DNA from: Manduca sexta
Taxonomy: Eukaryota > Arthropoda > Insecta > Lepidoptera > Sphingidae
Length of the DNA: 64,000 nt
Direction: 5' to 3'
Assembly: GCF_014839805.1 (NCBI RefSeq)
Contig: NC_051139.1
Location: forward strand, 3,410,001 to 3,474,000
Shown: positions 1 through 9,305 of the stretch, one piece after another
How the letters are laid out: each line of letters starts with the position of its first letter
How positions within the stretch are numbered: position 1 is the first letter of the stretch
The notes under the pieces: generated by a model
Told to the model about the DNA's origin: nothing
The model's database searches: none
What the model saw: only the letters and a program-made list of their open reading frames with translations
Position numbers and translations under genes: made by a program

Positions 1-190
1 CCCGCAGCCGTCCCTAATGCGCCGAAGAGGGCCACCGCGGAGTTTTAGCTGGTAGGCCGTGCATAGGTTAATTGTACTCGGGTTAGGGACTCGGCCCGGC
101 GGTCGCCCGAAGGTCGTCATCAAATCCGGGCGGCTCAACGCCGGGCCGTAAGGCACGGTTACCCCAGCATAACCGCTCAGTCGCCCCCTA
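1..190 (+). mobile_element. 3' part of a retroposon (same family as 7603-9292), cut by the window edge
   Basis: This GC-rich segment matches the stretch from about 9045 to 9232 almost base for base, with a few substitutions. It reads off the left edge of the window, so its 5' part is not visible. The other copy continues for about 45 bases and ends in an A-run; here the similarity stops after the C-rich run near 187, so this copy lacks the A-tailed 3' end. No coding frame is recognised. The family could be a LINE 3' region or a non-autonomous retroposon; I cannot assign a clade. Confidence 0.75.
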
Positions 191-954
191 ATACCTGCAT
201 TTGGAACTGTTAGATGGATGACACTAATCTCACCAAATGTCTAGTGTTTTGTTTTAGTTAACGATTAGAAAAAAAATAAAAAAATGCACAGGCAGTCGGA
301 AGCATTATTCCTATGTTAGGGGCTAGGGGAAACCTAACCATCTGTAGTTTTTCACTCTAAAAGGAGGTCGACAGCATTTCTTCAAGCATGTTATAGAAAG
401 GGTTTAGTGCCGGCCTGCCTGAAGTCAACAGCCTCTAGGTGATTGTATGTAATACAGAATGAGAGGTGTTTATAAATCAAATAATATATTATTAACTGGT
501 TTATTAACCCTGTTCAACCCACGAAGGCGTCACGCAAAATACCAAATAAATCGTGACCGAGAACAATTCAACCTACTTCGTGGCAGCCTTCGAAGCATAA
601 AGACTGACTGTGAAACAAAAGTCCATCTGTTTGAGTTTGCGACTCGCACCAAACTGTGTATGTAATATACTATTTTGGTCTGGATATTTTAAGATAGACA
701 CAATACAATATATAATTTTGTTTTCTCCTGTGTTTTATTGTGAATTGAGTGAGTCGCTGTAGAGCTCTGTTTATGTATGTATGTGTGATTCTATGTCATT
801 TAATATTCTGTCTGTAATATGATTTTGATTCTACAGTCTAGGCGGGCACTCAATATTGGTGTATAATCAGTCAATACCTACTCCTATGTTAAACAGGATA
901 CAATATATCTGCTTACCTCTTCAGGAATAAGTTTGAATTTGTATTATTTCACAG
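191..954. other. Intronic or flanking DNA left of the scramblase exon; no gene seen
   Basis: AT-rich DNA with an A-rich run at about 268-287 and no recognisable coding exon. It ends in a splice acceptor (pyrimidine-rich tract and ACAG at 951-954) that serves the scramblase exon, so at least the right part is intron of that gene. The 68-codon open frame at 459-665 has no family features and is treated as chance. Confidence 0.6.
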
Positions 955-1113
955 ATCCTTACTCGTGACAAGAAGCAGGTGGGCGTGATCAGGAAGGTCT
1001 GGGGCGGGTTCATGCGTGAGGCGTTTTCGCAAAGCGATAACTTCGAAATCGCTTTCCCGCTGGACCTGGATGTGCGCATCAAGGCGGCTATCATCGGCAC
1101 TTGCTTCTTAATT
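955..1113 (+). CDS. PLSCR: Phospholipid scramblase (PLSCR family), penultimate coding exon
   Basis: This exon encodes 53 residues of the C-terminal part of a phospholipid scramblase, a membrane protein that moves phospholipids between bilayer leaflets in a calcium-dependent manner. The frame contains the family block QVGVIRKVWGGF, then REAFSQSDNFEIAFPLDLDV, and then the start of the single C-terminal membrane helix, RIKAAIIGTCFLI. The block 'DNF-x-I-x-FP-x-DLDV-x-x-KA' is diagnostic of the family (known from family knowledge). Borders are clean: acceptor ACAG at 951-954 and donor GTGAGT at 1114. The intron after it is phase 0, 527 bp long, and holds a reverse-oriented SINE. Upstream exons lie outside the window. 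Insects have more than one scramblase gene (scramb1 and scramb2 in Drosophila), and I cannot say which ortholog this is. Confidence 0.95.
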
Positions 1114-1149
1114 GTGAGTATAAGGACTTTTAAATCAAAATAAAAACAT

Positions 1150-1382
1150 ACATATGCCTTCTATCCCTCAAGGGGTAGGCAGAGTGCAACTAGTGTATCT
1201 ATCGCCTGTGTTCTATCCCATGAGCGAGTCTATCGCCAATCAGGCAAAATTACAGACTCCGGATTATTACTGAGCAGAAAAATCGAATGTCACTTCGCCC
1301 GACTCCGGTTGCAAACCTAGGACCTCAAAGCGGTGGTCGTAGCGCGCACGCAGAATACAACTACTGTACCTACTGAGGCAGT
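1150..1382 (-). repeat. SINE family A copy (reverse), inside the last scramblase intron
   Basis: The minus strand reads as a tRNA-like head (right end, next to GAGGCAG) followed by the family A body, including TGAGCAG and a CCCTTGAGGG-type tail segment on the left. The box B core is damaged. It lies wholly inside the 527-bp intron between the last two coding exons, antisense to the gene. Confidence 0.8.
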
Positions 1383-1640
1383 TACTCAGTTATTCAAAAC
1401 GGTCCCAATTGTTCTTTTCAATCCATTGTATTAATGGACCAATCAGAACATGCTTACAAAATATAACGTGTTTTGATTGGTTTTTCTCGGAATCGGATCG
1501 AAGATTAAAATTGGAATCATTTTTAAAAACGACCGTTAATAGAGAAAAGTAAAAAATACTTTTGAAACTATTTTATGAGTTTTTTTTTGAAAATATGTTT
1601 TATAACTACTGCTTTTAGACTTCCAATATTTTTGTTTCAG

Positions 1641-1664
1641 GATTTCCTATATTTCGAGAAATGA
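1641..1664 (+). CDS. PLSCR: Phospholipid scramblase, terminal coding exon
   Basis: After the acceptor TTTGTTTCAG (1631-1640), seven codons (DFLYFEK) and a TGA stop complete the scramblase. Together with the preceding exon this gives the membrane helix ending in ...CFLI-DFLYFE, which matches the usual helix end of the family (helix, then D-F-x-x-F-E). The tail after the helix is very short, only a lysine, whereas some vertebrate members carry a longer extracellular tail. The exon was too short for automatic ORF calling; the call rests on phase continuity, the splice site and family resemblance. Confidence 0.92.
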   Translation, partial: DFLYFEK

Positions 1665-2260
1665 AAATTACCCACCAACGTATTTCGGATTTTCAATTAA
1701 GTTTTAGTCATGTAAGGCAATCTTATAAAATAGTGTTTCTATATCGTGATATAGAGAAATACGTTGTAAAAGTTTATAATAATAGCATGATAATAATGAT
1801 TGTTATTGATTTGCTGTTTTGATCACTCTTAATTTTAATGAAAGGTCAGAGCTTCGGGATTACGTTCAAGATGCAAATATGTTACTATATTTTAAATTAT
1901 GTTGTTTTTTGCTTCTACTAGTCATGTTAGTTTCTGTTATATGTTTGTTTTTGATAGTGGTCAGGTCTCAAGCTCATTTGCAGTTTAAAAAGTAAAATGA
2001 GAAATAAAGTTTTTGATATGACAAGCTTTTATCTTTTGCTATCGCTAAGTGCTCAGGAGCCAATGAATAGTTATAGAACATATTTATATACAATTTAATA
2101 ATGATTAAAGGATTATTATTGATATTTATTACAAAACCCACGTACACGGCTAGATCTGTAAAAATATGATTAAATGTTATGTATAAAAATAAAAAGTGAT
2201 ATAATGCGCTCGTTGTGTCGTTCAGTTTTTATAATTTTTTAATAAACACTTTTATATATT
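1665..2260 (+). other. Probable 3' UTR and polyadenylation region of the scramblase gene
   Basis: AT-rich non-coding DNA directly after the stop codon. Canonical AATAAA signals lie at 2003-2008 and 2241-2246; the second is followed by a T-rich stretch with a few Gs, as expected of a cleavage region. Which signal is used cannot be decided from sequence. Confidence 0.5.
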
Positions 2261-2300
2261 TTGTTTTTTATTGTGCCACTTTTGTTACAGTGCTAGGTTT

Positions 2301-3820
2301 GGAAAATTGTTGGTAAAATATAATGATGTCAACAGTTCTCTCCATTTTAATATACATTCCCAAACCTTTTATTATAGACGATCTTATAGCTGACAATTGA
2401 GAATCATAAGACCTATTTCTGAGTTAGCTTAGACATTGCTATATAATACTTTTGGAAAATATTTATTTTGTAAGTATAAACTACTCAGTTTCGAATTGGA
2501 AATTTTTCTTCATTATAGGTACAGCGCCATCTAGTGGTGTTTGTAAAATTTGCTAAATTAAAATGGTAAAATACTTTTACCTAATTAAATTCTCATCAAA
2601 TCCGATAGATGTCGCTATTATAAATTTTAATAGCTAAACATGTTATCTATTATACATAGACTGTTATAATCAGAAAGAGCAAAGCTAATAAAAAAGTTTG
2701 TTAATTATTACTAAAATTCATGTTTCACTTTTATTTTAGCAAAGTATTAATGTGAGTATAATTATAATTTACTTAAAACTCGCATTAACTGCAAGAACTA
2801 TTAGTATAATTAGTTTACCATTTCGAATTCCAATTCACATAAGAAATATGCTAAGTGTAGCTGCGCTTTACGAGCAAAGTTGCCAAGTCGCCGTAAAATG
2901 GAACGTTCTCGAATATAGATTCAAGGATAGGAGCGAACAAACTTCATAATTTAATCAATTATGAATTATGTGCTTTTGCAAATGAAAGGAAAGATATTGC
3001 TCGCTTCGAGAAACTTCTACGTACATAAATAGTATTTTTATAGCGATTGATAAGGGTACAATCGGCTCTATAATTAAAAAAAAAGGTGAGTAGTGTCGGT
3101 TATTCCGACAGACTCGTTAGTATCGTGGTCAGTTTAAAATATTATATGGCGTGTAAATTTGTGCGTTTACCTAAAATTAAAGAGCTTCATCTATGAATGG
3201 AATGTGAATACATAGAAATAAAAAACCTTAATCCTTGTGTTTACGACCCGGATTTCCATGAGCATGAACACGCCTTGAAATTTGTATCTGTATCCTTCGG
3301 CTCGGCAGATCATATCATCCTAAGTAGATACCACCACTTTATGTACAATAATATTTCTTTTTACCTTAGACTAAAAATATTAGCTGTCATTTTAAATTAA
3401 TACAAACGTAGAAATAAATTTCTTATTAAAGATTTCTGTTCCCGCCTTTATTAATTAAGTCGTACAGATGGATATAACGCGGTGCGAACGTTACAGATTT
3501 TATCGTGGCTCTTTAATCAACTCTCTATACACCCGAATCCTTCCCCGGGTTTGTAATCTCATAAATATAATTAGAGTGACAACGCTAATGACATGGTTGA
3601 AGGCAGAAATGTCTTAGTTATTCAAAATAAGTCTAATTCTTGTTACAGTCTGTGTATTTTAATTTATTCAATATACCCGCAGAATTTTGTTTAACTAATA
3701 AATTTTCTACGTTTTTTTTATGATATAAGTCAATTCTAATCTACTCAATATTCCAGTAGAAATTATTTTAGCTAATTAATTTTCTACATTTTTTATGATA
3801 TAGGAGGCATTATTACTATT
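2301..3820. other. Intergenic AT-rich DNA; no gene or known repeat seen
   Basis: Short open frames at 2752-2949 and 3197-3400 have no recognisable motif, no matching splice sites and ordinary AT-rich composition. Two near-identical motifs about 100 bases apart (TTTTCTACGTTTTTTTTATGATATA near 3703 and TTTTCTACATTTTTTATGATATA near 3780) suggest a small local duplication. Nothing else is supported. Confidence 0.4.
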
Positions 3821-3822
3821 AT

Positions 3823-4126
3823 TACTGGTGGGGGTGTCTCATATGTGAGAGTCCGCCTGGGTAGTTACCACCGCAATGTCTTTTCCCGGCTCCAAGCAGC
3901 AGTGTTGTCATTGAAGATTGAAGGACTTTGTAGCCAGTGTAACTACTTGACATAATAAGACTTAACATCTTGTGTTAGGATGGCGAGCGCAGTGGAACAC
4001 CAAACAATATTTTGTAATTCAGGGTGTTGGATGGTGTTTTTACTATTCATGGGCGGTTGTATCGCTTACCATCAGGCGAACGGCATGCTAGTCTTGTCAT
4101 TCAAAGCAATAAAAAAAAGATCCAGT
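3823..4126 (+). repeat. Interspersed repeat family D, copy 1
   Basis: About 300 bp, starting with CTGGTGG and ending in ATTCAAAGCAATAAAAAAA, that recurs at 45371-45486 (+, internally deleted), 22768-23083 (-) and 59023-59332 (-). The A-rich right end suggests retroposition, with the plus strand as sense. There is no coding frame, and I could not identify box A/B promoter elements. The family could be a SINE or the conserved 3' part of a LINE. Confidence 0.8.
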
Positions 4127-4409
4127 GAGCATACAGTTCTCCTGCTATTAAATGATCATAACCGCCCATGAACATCTGGAATACCAGGGGGCATTAGCGT
4201 TGCCGTCTTTTTAGATGAGAAAACGGTACATGTTTTGAAGTCAAATCATCTTGAGACAGTACCACCGTGCATATACATATGATAATTGCGTGTTGGACTG
4301 TAGTCAGCGGGGCCCATCCCGTCTACGGGGCGAATCCATATTATTGCAATTACGTGCATTCTAATCAAGGGTCAGATTTGATAGCCATAGTAGTAAATAG
4401 GGGATATTT

Positions 4410-4652
4410 CACTCTTTTATATCGACGGGGTAAGCAGAGGCGCAACCAGGGCACTCACTTTTTCACAAGTGAGTTCCGTTCCATGATGTCATAGGGAGCG
4501 AACCTATGGTCATCTCGGGTACAAATTCCAGACTCTGGGCAGATACTGCGCAGAAAAACCCAAATATCACTTTGTACGACCCGAGATTCAAACCCAGGAC
4601 CTCAGAACGCTGCCGTACCGCGCATGCAGTACAACTACGCCACCGAGGCAGT
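4410..4652 (-). repeat. SINE family A copy (reverse)
   Basis: Nearly full-length copy read on the minus strand. The tRNA-related head lies at the right (about 4570-4652), with a slightly decayed box B (GGTTTGAATC on the minus strand near 4588-4598). The body and the tail with the CCCCGTCG-type segment follow on the left. The right end abuts the target duplication of the family F insertion at 4653. Confidence 0.85.
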
Positions 4653-4832
4653 TTTATACTTTGTATAATGATTTCTTATGTTTACGCGAATGTTAGACAT
4701 TAAAATTAAACTATTTGTCCCCCCCCGTGACCACGAAGGCTGCAAAGTCTTCGAAACGTCGGGAGAAAACCAAAATATGAAAACCGCGATAAAATCCGAA
4801 AAATACTTTAATTTTAATGTTTATACTTTGTA
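4653..4832. mobile_element. Family F insertion 1 with 13-bp direct repeats
   Basis: A 154-bp insert (4666-4819) is flanked by perfect 13-bp direct repeats, TTTATACTTTGTA, at 4653-4665 and 4820-4832. Inside, ATTAAAATTAAACTATTT near the left and a matching inverse ...ACTTTAATTTTAAT at the right form inverted terminal segments around a GC-rich core with a C-run and GTCTTCGAAACGTCGGGAG. Related copies are at 21049-21211, 42005-42160 and 56015-56155, with diverged remnants at 15050-15150 and 41401-41450. The inverted ends look like a MITE, but 13-bp duplications fit target-primed reverse transcription better. Confidence 0.75.
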
Positions 4833-4984
4833 GTTCAAAATGCCGCAGTCACTAAGAGACGTTTACAACCTTGGTTTATTACTGCCCTGAGGCTAGATAT
4901 TACTATCAGAAATGTCAATTAATCGCCCGCATGCCATAAATTTATGGGGATCCGATAGTAAGATATTTCTACAAAGTGCTTTTT

Positions 4985-5172
4985 GTGAAAAGCTTATAGG
5001 GTATAGCAAAGTTACCTGCACCTGATGGTAATCAATGTGAGGTTCAAATTTGGTCGTCTTAGATAGTTATCCTTCGTCAGTCGATACAATCATACCGGCC
5101 TGTTGAAAACCCGATATACATAGGTTGCCCGAAAGCGACACTTAAGTAGGCAAGTATGACAGATTTTACACC
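4985..5172 (+). repeat. Interspersed repeat family C, diverged copy 1
   Basis: It shares the family C blocks CTGCACCTGATGGTAA and GCCGGCCTGTTG followed by CCCGATATACATAGG, but carries many substitutions. It is an old copy, recognisable only by comparison with 21563-21803 and 30386-30585. Confidence 0.7.
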
Positions 5173-5671
5173 TTGTAAAATTGAACCCTGTTTGTACACA
5201 TTTTCATCAAGTAATCTATAAATTGTAGAGATACATAATATTGGTGTAATCACTTATAATCATAACCTATTCTGCGTCTCAATTATATAAATAAATAATC
5301 TGTCCCCAAAATAACAGGCCGCATTGACATCAAGTTCAAACAGGTCAATTGATATTCATAACCCTGTATTCCATCAAAGGCATTAGTCTATAAAACTTGT
5401 TAAAAATAACGGCCCCCCCGTGTAATGGTGGCCCGTCTGCCCTCGACATTCAAAGGATAATGCAAATAGCCCGCTTTATGTTTTAGCGATATAGTAAAAA
5501 CGTATAAAAGTGAATTTTATTCAAAAACTGTTATTATTTATGAGGCAGTAGGCGCGGGTGAGCGCGATATGATCTGCCATCGCTTACTATGCGCTTTGTA
5601 GATGCGGTATTATTTTATTTGGACTAAAAAATATTTGTATTTTGTAAAAATCAATCGAAGTATAATTAAAT

Positions 5672-5880
5672 TGAATGCTTTAACGGTGAAGGAAACCTTC
5701 GTGAGGAAACCTGCATACCTGAGAAATTCTCTACAGGATTTTGAGGGTGTGTGAAGTCTACCAATCCGCACTAGGCCAGCGTTGTGGACTTACGCATTGT
5801 CCCTCTCAGTAGTAGAGAAGGCCCGGGCCCAGCAGTACGACTACTGTCACTGTATTATTATATAATTATAATATAGGGCT
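5672..5880 (+). repeat. SINE family B copy, 5' truncated
   Basis: Begins in the body of family B (GCTTTAACGGTGAAGG), lacks the tRNA-like head, and ends in ATAGGGCTGATATTATTTAT. It shares the conserved segments TGAGGAAACCTGCATACCTGA and CCAATCCGCACTAGGCCAGCG with the full copies. Confidence 0.85.
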
Positions 5881-7589
5881 GATATTATTTATATGCATTA
5901 GGTATCAAATCGACGAAGGATCTTAGCATCCCACAAGTTACTCATTAACTCAACGACTTTTGTTAAATCTTTAAAGTATTTTGAAAATGGTTCTTACCTA
6001 GTATAATAATAATATCTGTCTATATTTCAATATACGAGTTACTAAATATCTGTTAGACCTTCCAGCAGGTAAAGTTAGGAGACGTTTTGAAAATTTACAT
6101 TCAACATTCCTTTATTCGGTTGACATTAGTTTAATTTTGTGCCTCTCTTCTTTTATCTTGGCTATAATAAAAAATACACTTTTTCGTTATTTTTTTTATG
6201 ACAATTGTTGTACATTATGTAAAAAAAATAGATTTTTAGATAAATTAAGACAGTCGTTTAAATGAAGATAATACATTTTAGGTCATCAAAGGTTCCATGG
6301 AGTTGCCTGGGTAGACCACAGACTGATATTATCTTTTATTTTATTCATGTCAGGGTAATTTAAAATGAAAGCTTTTGTTTTAAAAATGTGTTTTTTTTAA
6401 TCTGTAATCGCTTTGAAGTATCATTTACCCGCCATGTCGTTGCACCATCTTAGAAAAAGGAAAACTGGTAGCCCTAATTAGAATGCAGTTCATATCGCTG
6501 AATTTCGTAGCTCCGTGTAAAATTTGCAAACAGCTGCGTGCATTGGAATGTATATTGGTTATATTGTATGTGTTGACAAGTTGGGGATATTTCGGACATA
6601 TGTCGTGTTATCGCGTGTTTTATGGACTATATCAAAGAGCATTACAATTCTACGGACTATGGAATATATTATTAGGAGTGCATGGTGATAGAGGCAGTCC
6701 TTGCGTGTGATTTTATGAGGGAATACCAAATTTTCTATTGCCTGTAGTTATATGGACGGTGTGATTTGAATACTAATGTTAAAACTATTAAGAATCCAAC
6801 AATAATGGACTTTATCTGACACAATGTCTAAATATTTATACTCGGTACACGGGGTTACTGACATGTCGGATGTGGACTTTACAATTATTGTCCCGATCGT
6901 CGTTTCTGCGCATGTGTTGTTACCAAAGAGCCTCGACCAACATCTTCAGAATCTCTCAATTGTTCGCTGGGTCAGAGGCTAGATGCAGAAGGCAGTATTG
7001 CTGGATACGACACGCGTTGTGAGATTCCTCACTTTGAATCCTTACCCGCCGGTGGCTTGGATCTTGAGCTTTGCCATCGGAGGGTCATTAATCTTTTTAT
7101 ATTTATTATTTTTAAGATATGTATAAAAATGTAAAAACAAGTAACTTTAAAAATAAAGAGAATATAATACACTTTATTTTATGAATTAGAATAGCGAAAT
7201 GAGCAAGTTACTTGGCTGATGGTAAATTGCCCATAAACGGTATCCTTTATACTAGAACATGATAATTTTTGCAAGCTGTTCTTTGGCAGTAGAAATAGGA
7301 GTAAGTACCTACATAGAATATAAGAATAGCATCAATATAAAAATTTTACAGCCTCGCTATGTATATACAGGGTCATTTTGAAATTGTTTTAATAAATAAA
7401 CCTCCATACTCATCTTTATATCTGCTAACATTACGCCAAAAATCATTCATGAATAAAGAATATTTTCAACAAAAATTCTAGTATTGCTTTTCTGTTTTTT
7501 TTTGATAATTTTGTAGTTTAGCACGAATACGGCGTGTGCGTGAGTGTATTTCTGACTGAAAGTGTGATCCTATTGCAATAATAGCACCA
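5881..7589. other. Intergenic DNA with one LINE relic; no host gene seen
   Basis: Mostly AT-rich. The segment around 6940-7095 reads (+) as a degenerate frame with one internal stop, including LSIVRWVRG, MQKAVLLDTTRVV and FAIGGSLIF. This looks like the C-terminal end of a retroelement polyprotein, but I cannot assign the family. The short open frame at 6483-6710 is not convincing. Confidence 0.4.
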
Positions 7590-7678
7590 GGGCATGTAAA
7601 ATTCCGCCCTGTGGAATGGGGGCGTTTGAAGAATTCCACCACGGTATCCCCTGCCTGTCGTAAGAGGCGACTAATAGG

Positions 7679-8772
7679 CAGTGATGTGACTTATCTAAGA
7701 TACAAGTATTTGAAATACAGATACAAGATACAAAGACGTATTTTCATCTTGTATCTAAAATACTTTTTTAGAAAGGATTTTGTATCTTGTATTTAAATAC
7801 TTTTGTTTAGTATCTTAGTATTTTATAAATACTTTTTCTGATAAAATACTTTAGAAAAAGTAGAGATTATTTGGTGTCGTTTATAAAATAAATGCGTAGA
7901 ACTGACCGAGCCGTTCTTGGACACTATACTTGAGGAAAAATTAATAGATAGCGACTCTTTCTTTCTACAAATTTCACCGGCTGTTATGAATAGTTATGAT
8001 TGATTTGAAATCAGTTATTTTTCGTTTACTTTTGTGAAATTGGAGATCGTAAATATGGAAACGTAAGCTTTATTTTATTCAGCTACTTTATCTATTTCTA
8101 TACTATATACTTCCTTTCGATCCGATCCGTTTTTTTGAATGAAGTGGGTACCAAAGGAGCGTAAAGAATATGTAAAAGAACTTATACTGACTGAAACACG
8201 AAAAACAAATTTATCTAAAAAAACAAGAATCTGATATTAAATAAGTGAAAGGATGAATCTTATTACATCTTTTTAGCGGATTCTGATTCCTCTATTGCAA
8301 GTGGCGAAAACACGGGGTCTCCTGCCAGCGCTAATAATAAAGACATAAGCCTAAAGAGCTTAAATACTTACACTACAATAAAAAAAATAAATTTTAAAAT
8401 ACACTTGTTTGCCGAGCTCTGCCTCTGTGGAACGACTTTTTCTTATGGGGTATGATCATGTGGCCTCATCGAAGGAAAATGAGTGATAAGATGTTTGAAG
8501 AGCTGGTTTTGTTTAATCTAACTTAAAATTAAAATAATTATTCTTGTGATCTATAATGATGATCTATAACAAACAAATTTAAATTCAAATGTTGTTTTCT
8601 TCCAAAAGTACTTGTATTTTTAAAAAGTATTTATAAGATACCTATTTTGTATCTAGTATTTCAAATACCTTTCTCGAAAGTATTTTGTATCTGGTATCTG
8701 AAATACTTAATTTAAAAGTATTTTGTATTTTGTATTCCAGATACTTTGTACAGGATATTTTGTACATCACTG
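7679..8772 (+). mobile_element. Decayed hAT-family DNA transposon, nested in a retroposon
   Basis: The element starts CAGTGATGT and ends ACATCACTG, a 9-bp perfect terminal inverted repeat, and is flanked by perfect 8-bp duplications CTAATAGG (7671-7678 and 8773-8780). An 8-bp duplication with CA-G ends is the hAT signature. Both ends carry many subterminal repeats of the type AAGTATTTTGTATCT in both orientations (7690-7860 and 8600-8750), which in hAT elements are usually transposase binding sites. The interior keeps a remnant of the transposase dimerisation domain (see next entry). Most of the roughly 600-codon transposase gene is missing, so this copy cannot be autonomous. Confidence 0.93.
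8406..8526 (+). pseudogene. hAT transposase C-terminal dimerisation-domain remnant
   Basis: Within the hAT element the plus strand encodes PSSASVERLF, then after a one-base frame change GMIMWPHRRKMSDKMFEELV followed by LFNLT and a TAA stop. The S-S-A-x-x-E-R-x-F-S block followed by R-R-x-x-M is the conserved hAT C-terminal dimerisation motif. The N-terminal zinc finger and catalytic DDE region are absent. The frame change lies in the T-run at about 8430-8436. This is a fragment, not a working gene. Confidence 0.85.
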
Positions 8773-9305
8773 CTAATAGGGGCCACGAATGGGGTCGTCG
8801 GCGGGCAGCAGGGGGCTGTCCGCCCTAGTGCATTTCTGTGCATCTTTGCACATTTGTCGGTTAACCCCCGGGTTGGACGGCAGTGTGTGTAGTTAGCCTC
8901 ACACTGCCGTAGACGCCGAGGGCATCCTTCGGTGCGCGGAAGCTTCTGAGCCCCCCCCCCCCCTCTCATAGGAGACGGGCCGCAAGGCGGCACCGCGCAG
9001 AGGCGGCTGCGGTCGCAGACTAGACACTTCAACGTCAGAGGAAGCCCGCGGCCGTCCCTAATGCGCCGAAGAGGGCCACCGCGGAGTTTTAGCTGGTAGG
9101 CCGTGTATAGGTTAGCTGTACATAGGGTTAGGGACTCGGCCCGGCGGTCGCTCGAAAATCACCATCAAATCCGGGCGGCTCAACGCCGGGCCGTAAAGCA
9201 CGGTTACCCCAGCATAACCGCTCAGTCGCCCCCCACGAAGGCTGGGCGGTAGTAATAAGGGACTTTCACCGCGAAACCAAAAAAAAAAAAAAGGGCATGT
9301 AAAAT

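Larger units (their letters stand above)
7590..9305 (+). mobile_element. A-tailed retroposon with 13-bp target duplication, split by a hAT element
   Basis: Perfect 13-bp direct repeats GGGCATGTAAAAT at 7590-7602 and 9293-9305 flank an insert that ends in an A-run (9279-9292), the signature of target-primed retrotransposition on the plus strand. The insert consists of 7603-7678 and 8781-9292, interrupted by a 1,094-bp hAT element. Without the hAT and its extra 8-bp duplication the retroposon is about 590 bp, GC-rich, with a run of 14 C at about 8950 and no evident coding frame. A second, 3'-truncated copy opens the window at 1-190. It may be an internally deleted LINE or a SINE-like element. 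Confidence 0.88.

Noticed and set aside
4666..4819. Family F as a classic TA- or TTAA-target MITE
   Set aside because: The borders show 13- and 15-bp direct repeats instead of TA or TTAA, so the simple MITE label was not applied.
8712..9032. 106-codon minus-strand frame with many Cys and Pro
   Set aside because: It crosses the hAT/retroposon border and the C-run, so it cannot be an ancestral gene.
1..9292. The GC-rich repeat at both 1-190 and 9045-9292 as a host ribosomal RNA fragment
   Set aside because: Its GC content is suggestive, but it ends in an A-run with target duplications and I recognise no conserved rRNA core motif.
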